Assembly: GCA_964371655.1 (NCBI GenBank) | Contig: CAYJOD010000001.1 | Span: 139,944 to 203,943, forward strand | DNA from: CAZGSN01 sp964371655 | GTDB lineage: Bacteria > Desulfobacterota > Binatia > HRBIN30 | Reading direction: 5' to 3' | DNA: 64,000 bases | Part shown: piece after piece, positions 44,985 through 54,587 of the stretch | Numbering within the stretch: the stretch's first letter is position 1 | Layout of the letters: each line of letters starts with the position of its first letter | Made by a program: the position numbers and the translations under genes | The notes under the pieces: generated by a model | Told to the model about the DNA's origin: nothing | What the model saw: only the letters and a program-made list of their open reading frames with translations | Databases searched by the model: none

Positions 44985-47900
44985 GTGGCCACACTCGCGA
45001 GCGAACTGCGGAGCAAATTGGAGCGCGTCGTCATCGACGCCCGCGACGCGGCCGAGACCGGTGCTCGCGCCGCACTCCAGACCCTCGCCGTCCACGAGCG
45101 CGAAGCGTATCCCAACCTCAAGGAGCAGCCGGAGTTACTCCAGTTGCGCAACGCCCTGCGCGCCCGAGCGCGGCAACTCGGCGACCGGCAAGATTCATCC
45201 GGCTGTCTGACCATTGACCACCTTGTCGCCGAATGTGCCTACGAACACTGGCATCGAATGCTCTTCGCTCGCTTCCTGGCCGAGAACGGACTGCTGATCG
45301 AGCCGCAAGAGAACGTGGCCATCAGCCTGGCCGAAGCCGAGGAACTGGCCAAGGAAGAAGGTGTTGACGTGTGGGTCTTCGCGTCGCGCTGCGCGCAACA
45401 GATGCTGCCGCAGATCTTCCGGCCCGACGATCCGCTGCTTCAGGTCAGGTTCGCTACGGAGCACATGCTGGGGCTCGAGAAGCTGCTGGCTTCATTGCCG
45501 GATGAAGTCTTCGGCGCTTCCGATGCGCTTGGGTGGGTCTACCAGTTTTGGCAGAGCAAGAAGAAGGATGAGGTGAACCGCTCCGAAGTCAAAATCGGCG
45601 CGGATGAGATCGCGGCGGTGACCCAGCTCTTCACCGAGCCGTACATGGTGGCTTTTCTGCTGCACAACACACTGGGCGCGTGGTGGGCAGGACGGAAGTT
45701 GACCGCGGACGACGCGGAGAGCGCAGAGACTGAAGAAGCGTTGAGAAAGAAGCTGTCCCTGCCAGGGGTGAGTTGGGAGTACTTGCGCTTCGTCCGCGGC
45801 GCGGACGGCAAGGGTGGTCCGTGGCGGCCGGCCGCAGGAACGTTCGACGGCTGGCCGAAGAGCGCGGCGGAACTGAAGTTGCTCGATCCATGCTGCGGTT
45901 CCGGGCACTTCTTAGTTGCAGGCATGCATCACCTCGTGCCGATTCGCATGGCCGAGGAGGGTCTATCCGCAGCCGCTGCCATCGATGCCGTTCTTCGCGA
46001 TAATCTGCACGGCTTGGAGATCGACGAGCGGTGCTGCCAGATTGCCGCGTTCGCTCTCGCGTTTGCCGCGTGGACCTACCCCGGCGCCGGCGGCTACCGG
46101 CCGCTGCCGAGGCTGAACATCGCGCACACCGGCATCGCCATTGGCAGCACTCGCGACCAGTGGATGCGCATTCTCGAAGACCGCGGCGACCAGGGTCTCC
46201 GTTTCTTCTTCGGCGAGCTCTACGACCTCTTCCGCAAAGCGCCTGCCCTCGGCTCGCTGATCAATCCTCAACGCTTCCTCGGCGGCGGCATGCTCAAGAA
46301 GGAAGGGATGGAATCCCTCCTACACCACCTGCAAACGGCCATTGCAGACGATCCCAACGCGGGTCCCGAAAAGCACGAGCTGGGCATTGCCGCACAGGGC
46401 TTGGCAAGGGCCGCCAACCTGCTGGCGGATCGCTATATGCTCGTCTTCACCAACGTGCCCTACCTGGGCCGCGGCAAGCAGAACGACATTCTCAAGGAGC
46501 ACCTGGAGACGCAGTACCCCCTGGGTAAGGCCGATCTCGCCACTGCATTCGTCCTGCGCTGCCTGGAGTTCTGCGCGAAGGACGGTGCCATCGCGTTGGT
46601 CACTCCACAAAATTGGCTCTTCCTTACGACTTACACCAACCTCCGCAAGACACTCCTGGACCTCCGACAATGGAACCTCGTCGCACGGCTGGGTGCGGGA
46701 GCGTTTGAGACCATCGGCGGCCATGTGGTCAACGTCGCATTGCTTGCACTGTCGGCCACGACGCCTGGCGATCAGCACGCTATGTCAGGCATAGACGTGT
46801 CGGACGCTAAACTGCCTGAGGAGAAGGCGGCATTGCTTCGCGGCGACCAGCCCGCCGACATCACAGTCGTTCGTCAGGCTGAACAGCTAAAGAATCCTGA
46901 TGCCCGGGTCACGACGCGACCGGCGCACGACATGGCTCTGCTCGCGCAGTACGGGGCAGCATACGTGGGCATCCTCAATGGTGACTCGCCCCGCTTCATT
47001 CGTAGCCATTGGGAAATCACGGAATCACCTGACTGGCGCGGGCTGCAGAGCACTGTCGACAAGACCATCGATTATGGAGGTCGCGAGAGGATCATATATT
47101 GGCAGAATGGGGACGGAGACCTAAGGCGACTCGCTCTGGAACTCCAGGAGCGCCTCCACGATGCCGATCGTCGTGGCAATCAAGCATGGGGCAAATCTGG
47201 GGTAGCGGTCAGTCAGATGGGTAGCCTTGCTGCCACACTTTATTCAGGTGATCTGTTTGACAGCAACGCTACAGTTGTCGTGCTAAATAATGATTCAAAT
47301 CTCCCTGCTCTCTGGTCATTTTGCTCGTCACCAAGTTTTGTACAGGAAGTGCGCAGGATTGATCAGAAGGTCAATGTAACGAATGCGACGGTTGCAAAGG
47401 TCCCATTCGACCTAGGTTACTGGCAGAGGTTGGCGGCAGAGAAGTACCCAAATGGCCTGCCGGAGCCCGAAAGCGATGACCCGACTCAGTGGCTCTTTCA
47501 CGGATGGCCGCGAAACTCGACCGCTCCCCTGCACGTCGCGGTCGCCCGCCTCCTGGGGTATCGTTGGCCGGCAGAACTTGACGATAAGATGCGCCTCAGC
47601 ACGGCGGCTCGGGCACTGGTCAAGCGATCCGAGGATCTAACAAGACTCGTCGATGCCGACGGGATCGCGTGTATTCCATCGGTTCGCGGTGAGGAACCCG
47701 CGGCCGAGCGGCTGGAGGCGCTGTTGGCTGCGGCAGGCGTCAACGCGGCGAAGGCGCGCGAACTGGCCGGCGGGACCGACCTCGACGACTGGCTTCGTAA
47801 CGGCTTCTTTGAGGAACACTGCCGGTTATTCCATGACCGGCCGTTCGTGTGGCACATCTGGGATGGCCGCAAGCGCGACGGCTTCCACGCTCTCGTCAAT

Positions 47901-48464
47901 TGTCACAAGCTCTGCGAAGCCAAGGGCAAGGGACGGAAGCTGCTGGAGTCGCTGACCTACTCGTACCTCGGCGAGTGGATCACCCGGCAGAAAGACGGCG
48001 TGAAGCGCGGCGAAGGCGGCGCGGAAGATCGCTTGGCCGCGGCGCTGGAGCTGCAGGCGCGGTTGGAAGCGATCCTAGCGGGCGAACCACCTTTCGATCT
48101 GTTCATCCGCTGGAAGTCTCTCGCACAGCAACCCATCGGTTGGGAGCCTGACATCAACGATGGCGTGCGGATGAACATCCGCCCGTTCCTGGCCAGCGAT
48201 CTACCCGCGGGTCGTGCGGGCGCAGGAGTGCTGCGCTCGAAGCCCAACATCAAGTGGGACAAGGACCGCGGCAAAGAGCCCAAACGCCCGATTCGCGAGT
48301 TCCCCTGGTTCTGGGGTTGGGACGGCTCCGTGGACTACACCGGCGGGCCGCTGGCGTCGTTCACGGGCGAGCGGTTCAACGCTTGCCACTACAGCACCGA
48401 ACTCAAACATCGCTCCCGTCAACAAGCCGAGGGGAGGAGGAACGCCGTGGAGGACGCCCCATGA
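44985..48464 (+). CDS. pglX: BREX adenine-specific DNA methyltransferase PglX
   Basis: About 1159 residues from GTG 44985, 11 bases after brxC; longer in-frame extensions overlap brxC and are unlikely. S-adenosylmethionine motif I is DPCCGSGHF (near 301). The catalytic motif is TNVPYLGRGKQN (near 490), an N-V-P-Y version of NPPY. Size, motifs and a C-terminal target-recognition-like region fit PglX, which methylates a host motif to mark self DNA. Its stop overlaps the AIPR start (ATGA), so the AIPR gene is translationally tied to the methyltransferase. Confidence 0.92.
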   Translation: MATLASELRSKLERVVIDARDAAETGARAALQTLAVHEREAYPNLKEQPELLQLRNALRARARQLGDRQDSSGCLTIDHLVAECAYEHWHRMLFARFLAENGLLIEPQENVAISLAEAEELAKEEGVDVWVFASRCAQQMLPQIFRPDDPLLQVRFATEHMLGLEKLLASLPDEVFGASDALGWVYQFWQSKKKDEVNRSEVKIGADEIAAVTQLFTEPYMVAFLLHNTLGAWWAGRKLTADDAESAETEEALRKKLSLPGVSWEYLRFVRGADGKGGPWRPAAGTFDGWPKSAAELKLLDPCCGSGHFLVAGMHHLVPIRMAEEGLSAAAAIDAVLRDNLHGLEIDERCCQIAAFALAFAAWTYPGAGGYRPLPRLNIAHTGIAIGSTRDQWMRILEDRGDQGLRFFFGELYDLFRKAPALGSLINPQRFLGGGMLKKEGMESLLHHLQTAIADDPNAGPEKHELGIAAQGLARAANLLADRYMLVFTNVPYLGRGKQNDILKEHLETQYPLGKADLATAFVLRCLEFCAKDGAIALVTPQNWLFLTTYTNLRKTLLDLRQWNLVARLGAGAFETIGGHVVNVALLALSATTPGDQHAMSGIDVSDAKLPEEKAALLRGDQPADITVVRQAEQLKNPDARVTTRPAHDMALLAQYGAAYVGILNGDSPRFIRSHWEITESPDWRGLQSTVDKTIDYGGRERIIYWQNGDGDLRRLALELQERLHDADRRGNQAWGKSGVAVSQMGSLAATLYSGDLFDSNATVVVLNNDSNLPALWSFCSSPSFVQEVRRIDQKVNVTNATVAKVPFDLGYWQRLAAEKYPNGLPEPESDDPTQWLFHGWPRNSTAPLHVAVARLLGYRWPAELDDKMRLSTAARALVKRSEDLTRLVDADGIACIPSVRGEEPAAERLEALLAAAGVNAAKARELAGGTDLDDWLRNGFFEEHCRLFHDRPFVWHIWDGRKRDGFHALVNCHKLCEAKGKGRKLLESLTYSYLGEWITRQKDGVKRGEGGAEDRLAAALELQARLEAILAGEPPFDLFIRWKSLAQQPIGWEPDINDGVRMNIRPFLASDLPAGRAGAGVLRSKPNIKWDKDRGKEPKRPIREFPWFWGWDGSVDYTGGPLASFTGERFNACHYSTELKHRSRQQAEGRRNAVEDAP

Positions 48465-50143
48465 GCATCAATATCGGCATCATCGATCAGCGGGTGCGAA
48501 AGCTCGCTGAGGATCTCGCCGTGGAGTTCGATACGCGGTTGAACATCAGGAACGATGAGCCGAAGCAACGATCCACCGCATTCGTCTTCCTGGTGGTCAA
48601 GACGGTTCTGGATCTTCCGGATGAGGAGGCGCTCGACTGCTTGACCGAAGGAGGCAACGATTTCGGCGTGGATGCCATCCATGTGGGTGACGTGGAAGAT
48701 GGCGAGTTCGTCGTCACCCTGTTTCAGGGCAAGTATAAAGCGGACTTGGCCGGAGACGCCAACTTTCCCCAGAACGGTGTCGAGAAAGTGATTCAAGCGA
48801 TCCGGTATTTGTTCAACCCCGATGCGCAGATTACGACCAATCCGTTGCTAACGAAGCGCGTTGAAGAGATCCGTTCGCTGGTACGTGACGGACAGATTCC
48901 GCGCGTGCGCGCCGTGCTTTGTAACAACGGGCTCAAGTGGCCGGCCACAGCACAGGAATTGATCGATCGCGCGGCGTTCCCGCCCGAGCAAGTCGGTTGG
49001 GACTATGTCAACCACGACGGAATAGTACGCCTGATGCAGGCGGCAAAGCAGGTGGACGACACGCTCCGGCTCGCGGGAAAGGCGATCGTCGAAGACTTCG
49101 ACTACTGCCGTGTGCTCGTGGGTAAGATTCCGGTGCGCGAGGTCGAATCGTTGTTCAATCGGCATGGCGATCTGCTTCTGGAGCGCAACGTGCGCCGTTT
49201 CCTCGGCTTGCAGGGCAATCGGGTGAATCAGGGCATCGAGCATACGCTTCGGACCGACGCCGAGCGGGGTAACTTCTACTTCTACAATAACGGCGTGACA
49301 CTGCTGTGCCGGAAGTTCACCTACAACGCGCTTCAGGGCGAAAACTACCAGGTTCGCGTGGAAGGATTGCAGGTCATCAATGGGGGTCAAACCTGCAAGA
49401 CGATCCAGAGCACACTCGCATCGCTGACTGGCGTCGAGCAGGGACTGGAGAAGGCGTTCGTGCTTGTCCGTCTCTATCAACTTCCCAGCGAATCAAGCGA
49501 CCTCGTTCGCAGCATCACCTATGCTACCAACAGCCAAAACCCTGTCGATCTTCGTGATCTTCGCTCGAACGATCCCAAGCAGAAGAGCCTGGAGACTGCG
49601 GTCCGCGATCTCGGGTATACCTACCACCGCCACCGCAGTGAGGCGTCCCTGAAGGTGACGGATATCAGCAGCGGCACGGCGGCGGAAGCCGTGCTGTCGG
49701 TGTGGCGTCACCGGCCGCATCAGGCCAAGTTCATGGGTCGTGAACATTTCGGCAAGCTGTATGACGCCATCTTCACCGATGACCTCAACGCGGCACAGGT
49801 CGTAATCGCTACACTGCTGTTTCGGATCGCCGAGAACAAGCGGCGCCGGCCGCCGCAGGGCGCACCGGACTTCGTCGCCTATGGCTCGTGCTTCCTGGCG
49901 ATGCTGATGGGCCAGTACCTCCTTGAGAACCTGGGCATCACCCTGGCGCAGCTCAGCCATCTCAACTTCGCCGAAGCGAAAGCCAAGTTGGAACAGGAAG
50001 AGGAACAGTACTTCGCTAAGGCGACGGCGGCTGTAGACACGGCCATCACCAAACTCTACGGCGCGCAGACGGTATCGCTGCAGCGCCTGGCGGCTACGTT
50101 CCGGCGCGGAGACCTGATCCAGGAGCTTGGAATACAGCAATGA
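48461..50143 (+). CDS. AIPR-family abortive infection protein inside the BREX operon
   Basis: About 560 residues. Typical AIPR (abortive phage infection) elements are visible. An N-terminal FxxLVVKTVLDLPDEEALD/TEGGNDFGVDAI block is followed by GEFVVTLFQGKYK, nuclease-like in appearance (D...Q-x-K). The central AIPR signature is GNFYFYNNGVTLLC with VEGLQVINGGQTCKTI, then ITYATNSQNPVDLRDL. It is embedded with ATGA overlaps on both sides between pglX and pglZ. It is therefore co-expressed with BREX, possibly as a nuclease effector or back-up. The nuclease reading is inference. Confidence 0.85.
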   Translation: MSINIGIIDQRVRKLAEDLAVEFDTRLNIRNDEPKQRSTAFVFLVVKTVLDLPDEEALDCLTEGGNDFGVDAIHVGDVEDGEFVVTLFQGKYKADLAGDANFPQNGVEKVIQAIRYLFNPDAQITTNPLLTKRVEEIRSLVRDGQIPRVRAVLCNNGLKWPATAQELIDRAAFPPEQVGWDYVNHDGIVRLMQAAKQVDDTLRLAGKAIVEDFDYCRVLVGKIPVREVESLFNRHGDLLLERNVRRFLGLQGNRVNQGIEHTLRTDAERGNFYFYNNGVTLLCRKFTYNALQGENYQVRVEGLQVINGGQTCKTIQSTLASLTGVEQGLEKAFVLVRLYQLPSESSDLVRSITYATNSQNPVDLRDLRSNDPKQKSLETAVRDLGYTYHRHRSEASLKVTDISSGTAAEAVLSVWRHRPHQAKFMGREHFGKLYDAIFTDDLNAAQVVIATLLFRIAENKRRRPPQGAPDFVAYGSCFLAMLMGQYLLENLGITLAQLSHLNFAEAKAKLEQEEEQYFAKATAAVDTAITKLYGAQTVSLQRLAATFRRGDLIQELGIQQ

Positions 50144-52488
50144 GAGCTGGCACGCTCTTAGAGGCGGTGCGCTTTTCATTGACGCACTCCATGCGGTACA
50201 ACCCCGGCGACGTGGTCGCGCCCGCTGCGGTGCTGTGGACCGACGCCGATGGCCGGTGGCGGGCCGTGGTCGAGCAACTGCGCGGGTTGATGCCGGAGCT
50301 GCTGACCCTCGGCGCGTACGACGCGGAGACGCGGACCGGGCCGGCAATCTGGCTGCGATGCGTGATCGAGCCGCCCGTGCGCGCTGAGAAGTTCCCCCAC
50401 CTGGATTGGCCGGCGGACACGGTACCGGTGATCTACATGCCGGGTGTGAGCCGCCAGACACTTCGCGCCGTCGAGGAATGTCGCGACGACCTCAAGCCGT
50501 TGGTCGAGTTGCAGTACCGCGGGACGGTCTGGGCGCAGAAGAACGGCAAGGACTGGACCGTCCGCGCGTTCTTGGTGAGCGACGATGGTGGGCTGGATCT
50601 GGATGTCGCCGAAGACAAGCTAACGCTTCAGGCGATGCAAGGAGCGTTGTCGCAATTGGCCGTGACGCCGGTGGCGTCGCTGGACGAGAAGCGGTTGGAG
50701 GCTGAGGATTTCGATCGGTTGATGATCGGCGATACGCCGCGCGACCTGTTGCTGTGGCTCGGCGACCCCGAAGGTACACGCAAGCAGTGGGACGAAGGGA
50801 AGTGGTCGGCGTTCCGCAACCGTTGCCGGCAGGACTATGGTTTCGACCCCGAGGCCGACGGCGAGATCGTCGGTGGCGAGAAGCTCGGGCAGCGCAAGGA
50901 CGCCTGGTACGGCATCTGGGAGCGGTTCGCTGAATCGCCCGCTCTCTACCCAAAGATCCCTCAACTCCTGCGCCGGTCCAAGCCGAGTGGGACGCTGATT
51001 TTCGAGAAGGAGCCCTGGCCTGACGAGAACGATTCGATGGAGAGCGCGCTACGGTCTGCACTCGCCGCGATCGGCTCGATCCCGGCAACGGAGGCCAGGC
51101 AGCGCTTGGGGCAGCTGGAGAAAGAGCATGCACCGCGGCGCCGATGGGTTTGGGCGCGGTTGGGCATGTGCCCACTGGCAAGCGCGCTGGAACATCTGGC
51201 CGTGCTCGCCACCCGGACTACTGCGACGCTGGGCGGCGACTCCGCCGAGGCGATGGCCAAGCTCTACGTCGAGGGCGCGTATCTAGCCGATGACGGCGCC
51301 ATGCGAGCCTTGGCCTGCGTGAAGACCGCGGAAGACGCCGCGGCCGTACAGGCAGCGGTGCGATGCGTGTACCTGCCGTGGTTGGAAGATACCGCGAGCC
51401 ACTTTCAGCGCTGTCTTGCGGCAAAGCCCCTGCCCACGGTGGCGCAGCAAGAAATCGTGACCGCTGCGGCCGGCGATTGCATCCTGTTCGCAGACGGGCT
51501 GCGATTCGATGCCGGCCAGCGTCTCGCTGCGATGATCCAGGAGCGACAGATCGAGGTGTCGCGCGGCTGGCGTTGGGCGGCGCTCCCCACGGTGACCGCA
51601 ACTGCAAAGCCCGCGGTGTCCCCAGTGATCGCGAAGATCCGCGGGGGACGCCTGGAGGCGGACTTCTGCCCCGAGACTGCCGTTGCAGGAGAGGGCCTCA
51701 CCATCGACCGCTTCCGCAAGCTGCTGGCGAACGACGGATTCCAGGTGCTCGGGCCGGCAGAGTCGGGTGCACCGTTGGCGAAGAATGCACGTGCGTGGAC
51801 GGAGTACGGTGAACTCGACAAACTCGGCCATAACCTGCAGGGGAAGCTGCCAGCCCGCATAGACGATCAGGTCGACCTTCTCCTGGAGCGCATCGAGGGG
51901 CTTTTGGCGGCGGGCTGGAAGCGCGTACGCGTCGTCACTGATCACGGCTGGCTTCTCGTGCCCGGCGGTATGCCGTCGGCGCCGCTGCCAAAGTACCTCA
52001 CCCAAAGTCGTTGGTCGCGTTGCGCATCCATCAAGGACAATGCGCACGTGGAAGTCCCGGTCGCCGGTTGGTCGTGGAATCAAGGCGAGCGCTTCGCCTA
52101 TGCACCGGGAGCGCACTGCTTCATGGCCGGACAGGAGTATGCGCACGGCGGGGTGAGCCTCCAGGAGTGCGTGATTCCCGTCCTGACGTTTGCGGCCACC
52201 AACGTATCGGCCAGTGTGGTAGTGACTGTCGGCGACATCCAATGGGCCGGCCTTCGCTGCCGCGTGACCGTGCAGCCGACGGCCGATGGCTTGGTTGCCG
52301 ACCTGCGGACAAAGCCCAACGTACCGGACTCAAGCATCGCTGAGCCCAAGGCCGTGGATTCCGAAGGGAAGGCCGCGCTGCTTGTTGCAGACGAAGCGCT
52401 CGAAGGAACTACCGTCAGCCTGGTGATCGTCGATGCGTCCGGGCGTGTGCTCTGCAAGCAGGCAACCTCGGTGGGAGGCGGCGACTGA
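50140..52488 (+). CDS. pglZ: BREX phosphatase-like protein PglZ
   Basis: 782 residues. The alkaline-phosphatase-superfamily core is in the C-terminal half: ILFADGLRFD, a metal-site-like VVTDHGWLLVPGG and HGGVSLQECVIPVLTF. These resemble the PglZ type B proteins of BREX-1 loci. It overlaps the AIPR stop by ATGA and is followed 1 base later by brxL. PglZ is an essential core protein in BREX, with nuclease or phosphatase activity proposed in family studies. Confidence 0.9.
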   Translation: MRAGTLLEAVRFSLTHSMRYNPGDVVAPAAVLWTDADGRWRAVVEQLRGLMPELLTLGAYDAETRTGPAIWLRCVIEPPVRAEKFPHLDWPADTVPVIYMPGVSRQTLRAVEECRDDLKPLVELQYRGTVWAQKNGKDWTVRAFLVSDDGGLDLDVAEDKLTLQAMQGALSQLAVTPVASLDEKRLEAEDFDRLMIGDTPRDLLLWLGDPEGTRKQWDEGKWSAFRNRCRQDYGFDPEADGEIVGGEKLGQRKDAWYGIWERFAESPALYPKIPQLLRRSKPSGTLIFEKEPWPDENDSMESALRSALAAIGSIPATEARQRLGQLEKEHAPRRRWVWARLGMCPLASALEHLAVLATRTTATLGGDSAEAMAKLYVEGAYLADDGAMRALACVKTAEDAAAVQAAVRCVYLPWLEDTASHFQRCLAAKPLPTVAQQEIVTAAAGDCILFADGLRFDAGQRLAAMIQERQIEVSRGWRWAALPTVTATAKPAVSPVIAKIRGGRLEADFCPETAVAGEGLTIDRFRKLLANDGFQVLGPAESGAPLAKNARAWTEYGELDKLGHNLQGKLPARIDDQVDLLLERIEGLLAAGWKRVRVVTDHGWLLVPGGMPSAPLPKYLTQSRWSRCASIKDNAHVEVPVAGWSWNQGERFAYAPGAHCFMAGQEYAHGGVSLQECVIPVLTFAATNVSASVVVTVGDIQWAGLRCRVTVQPTADGLVADLRTKPNVPDSSIAEPKAVDSEGKAALLVADEALEGTTVSLVIVDASGRVLCKQATSVGGGD

Positions 52489-52489
52489 T

Positions 52490-54538
52490 ATGGAACTCGA
52501 TCAACTAGACAAACTCGCAGCGTCGGCCTTCGACGGCTACCTCGTTCGCAAGGACCTGGTGCGACGCTACAGCCGGCAGTATCCGGTGCCGACCTATGTC
52601 GTGGAGTTCCTGCTCGGGCGGTACTGCGCGACGGTGAACGAGCAGGAGATCGACGAGGGATTGAAGATCGTCGAGCGCCAGCTGCAAGATCGCACCGTCC
52701 GCACGAGCGACCAGGAACTGTTCAAGGCCAACGCTCGGAAGAAGGGGGCGGTGAAGCTCATCGACTTGGTGAAGGCCCGTCTGGATCCCAAGACCGATTC
52801 GTTTCTTGTGGAGCTGTCGAGCCTTGGTCTGAAAGACGTGCGCATTGCCGACACCCTCGTCCACGAGCACGAGCGGATGCTCAGCGACGGCTTTTACGCC
52901 GAGGTCACCCTCACTTACGACGCAGCGATCGCGGAGGAAAAGCACGGCCGGCCATTCGCCATCGAGAACCTGCGGCCGATCCAACTGTCGAAGTCGGACG
53001 TGTTGGTCACGCTCCGCAAGGGTCGGGAGCGATTCGGCACGTCGGAGTGGAAGGAATTCCTCCTGCGCTCCGTTGGCCTGGAGCCATCGTCGATGTCCGA
53101 GCGGGCGAAGATCGTCATGCTCCTCCGGATGGTCCCGTTCGTTGAACGCAACTACAACCTGGTCGAGCTTGGCCCACGAGGCACGGGCAAGAGCCATCTG
53201 TATCAGCAGATCTCGCCATACTCGCACCTCATATCAGGCGGCAAGGCGACTGTCGCCAAGATGTTCGTCAACATGTCCAGCGGACAGCGGGGATTGGTGT
53301 GTCTTTACGACGTGGTCTGCTTCGACGAGGTGTCAGGCATCTCGTTCGACCAGAAGGACGGCGTCAACATCCTCAAGGGCTACATGGCCGCCGGTGAGTT
53401 CTCGCGCGGCAAGGAGAGCATCCGCGCCTCGGGCGGCATCGTGATGGTGGGCAACTTCGATGTGGACGTGGAGCAACAGCAGCGCATCGGCCACCTGCTG
53501 AGCCCGCTGCCACCGGAGATGCGCGACGACACGGCGTTCATGGACCGTCTCCACGCCTACGCGCCCGGCTGGGACTTCCCGAAGCTCAAGGCCGACGATC
53601 ACCTGACGGACCACTTCGGCCTGGTGACCGACTTCCTGTCCGAGTGCTGGACAAAGCTGCGCGAGGGTACCCGCGTATCGGCGTTGCAAGGTCGAGCGCA
53701 CTGGGGCGGCGCGCTGAGCGGTCGAGACATCGAAGCCGTGAGCAAGACAGTCAGCGGGCTGCTGAAGCTGCTGTTCCCAGACCCGGACATGCCCATCCCC
53801 GACGAGGAGCTGGAGGCGGTCATCCGCATCGCCCTGGAGTCCCGTCGCCGGGTCAAGGAGCAGCAGAAGCGCTGCCTCAAGACGGAGTTCCGCAACACGC
53901 ACTTCAGCTACTTCATGGGCGTCGAGGGCGTAGAGCAGTTCGTGGCGACGCCGGAGCTGCACAGCGACGCCGCCATCGAGGCCGACCCGCTGCCTCCCGG
54001 ACAGGTCTGGGCTATCAGCCCCGGCGGCATGGATGCCGCTCCATCCCTGTATCGAATCGAGGCGACCAGCGGCCCCGGCGGAGGAGTGAAGATCCTCAAC
54101 GCCCCCGTGCCGCCTGCATTTCGAGAGAGCGTGCGGTTCGGCGAGCAGAACCTCTACTCACAGGCCAAGGAGCTGGTAGGGGACCGCGACCCTCGCAGCC
54201 ACGAGTTCTCGGTGCAGTTGCGGGCAATGGATTCCGACCGCTCCGGCCACGGCCTCGGTCTGCCCGTACTGCTCGCGTTGTGTGGAACGCTGATGGAGCG
54301 CAGCACTAAGGGCGGATTGATCGTCGTCGGTTCTCTCAACCTGGGCGGCTCGATCGAGATGATTTCCAACCCAGTGGCTGTCGCCGAGCTAGCCGTCGAG
54401 AAGGGCGCCGGCCAACTGCTCATGCCGATCTCGGCACGCCGGCAGCTTCTCGACCTTCCCGATGAGATGGCTACCAAGGTGAACATCGTCTTCTACGCCA
54501 ACCCGGCGGATGCGTTCATGAAGGCGATTCTCGAATGA
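52490..54538 (+). CDS. brxL: BREX Lon-like protein BrxL
   Basis: About 682 residues from ATG 52490, one base after the pglZ stop. The central AAA+ region has Walker A LGPRGTGKSHLYQQ (from about 228) and a CFDEVSGISF Walker B. The C-terminal Lon-protease-like domain includes MDSDRSGHGLGLPVLLALC and GGLIVVGSLNLGGSIEMISN. BrxL marks type 1 (and type 4) BREX loci; in studied systems it forms DNA-binding rings. It completes the operon; the next gene follows after 49 bases with its own strong Shine-Dalgarno. Confidence 0.92.
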   Translation: MELDQLDKLAASAFDGYLVRKDLVRRYSRQYPVPTYVVEFLLGRYCATVNEQEIDEGLKIVERQLQDRTVRTSDQELFKANARKKGAVKLIDLVKARLDPKTDSFLVELSSLGLKDVRIADTLVHEHERMLSDGFYAEVTLTYDAAIAEEKHGRPFAIENLRPIQLSKSDVLVTLRKGRERFGTSEWKEFLLRSVGLEPSSMSERAKIVMLLRMVPFVERNYNLVELGPRGTGKSHLYQQISPYSHLISGGKATVAKMFVNMSSGQRGLVCLYDVVCFDEVSGISFDQKDGVNILKGYMAAGEFSRGKESIRASGGIVMVGNFDVDVEQQQRIGHLLSPLPPEMRDDTAFMDRLHAYAPGWDFPKLKADDHLTDHFGLVTDFLSECWTKLREGTRVSALQGRAHWGGALSGRDIEAVSKTVSGLLKLLFPDPDMPIPDEELEAVIRIALESRRRVKEQQKRCLKTEFRNTHFSYFMGVEGVEQFVATPELHSDAAIEADPLPPGQVWAISPGGMDAAPSLYRIEATSGPGGGVKILNAPVPPAFRESVRFGEQNLYSQAKELVGDRDPRSHEFSVQLRAMDSDRSGHGLGLPVLLALCGTLMERSTKGGLIVVGSLNLGGSIEMISNPVAVAELAVEKGAGQLLMPISARRQLLDLPDEMATKVNIVFYANPADAFMKAILE

Positions 54539-54587
54539 AGGCCCCAAGAGGTACCACTTCGTGTGTGGGGATAGAGGAGGAAGGAAC

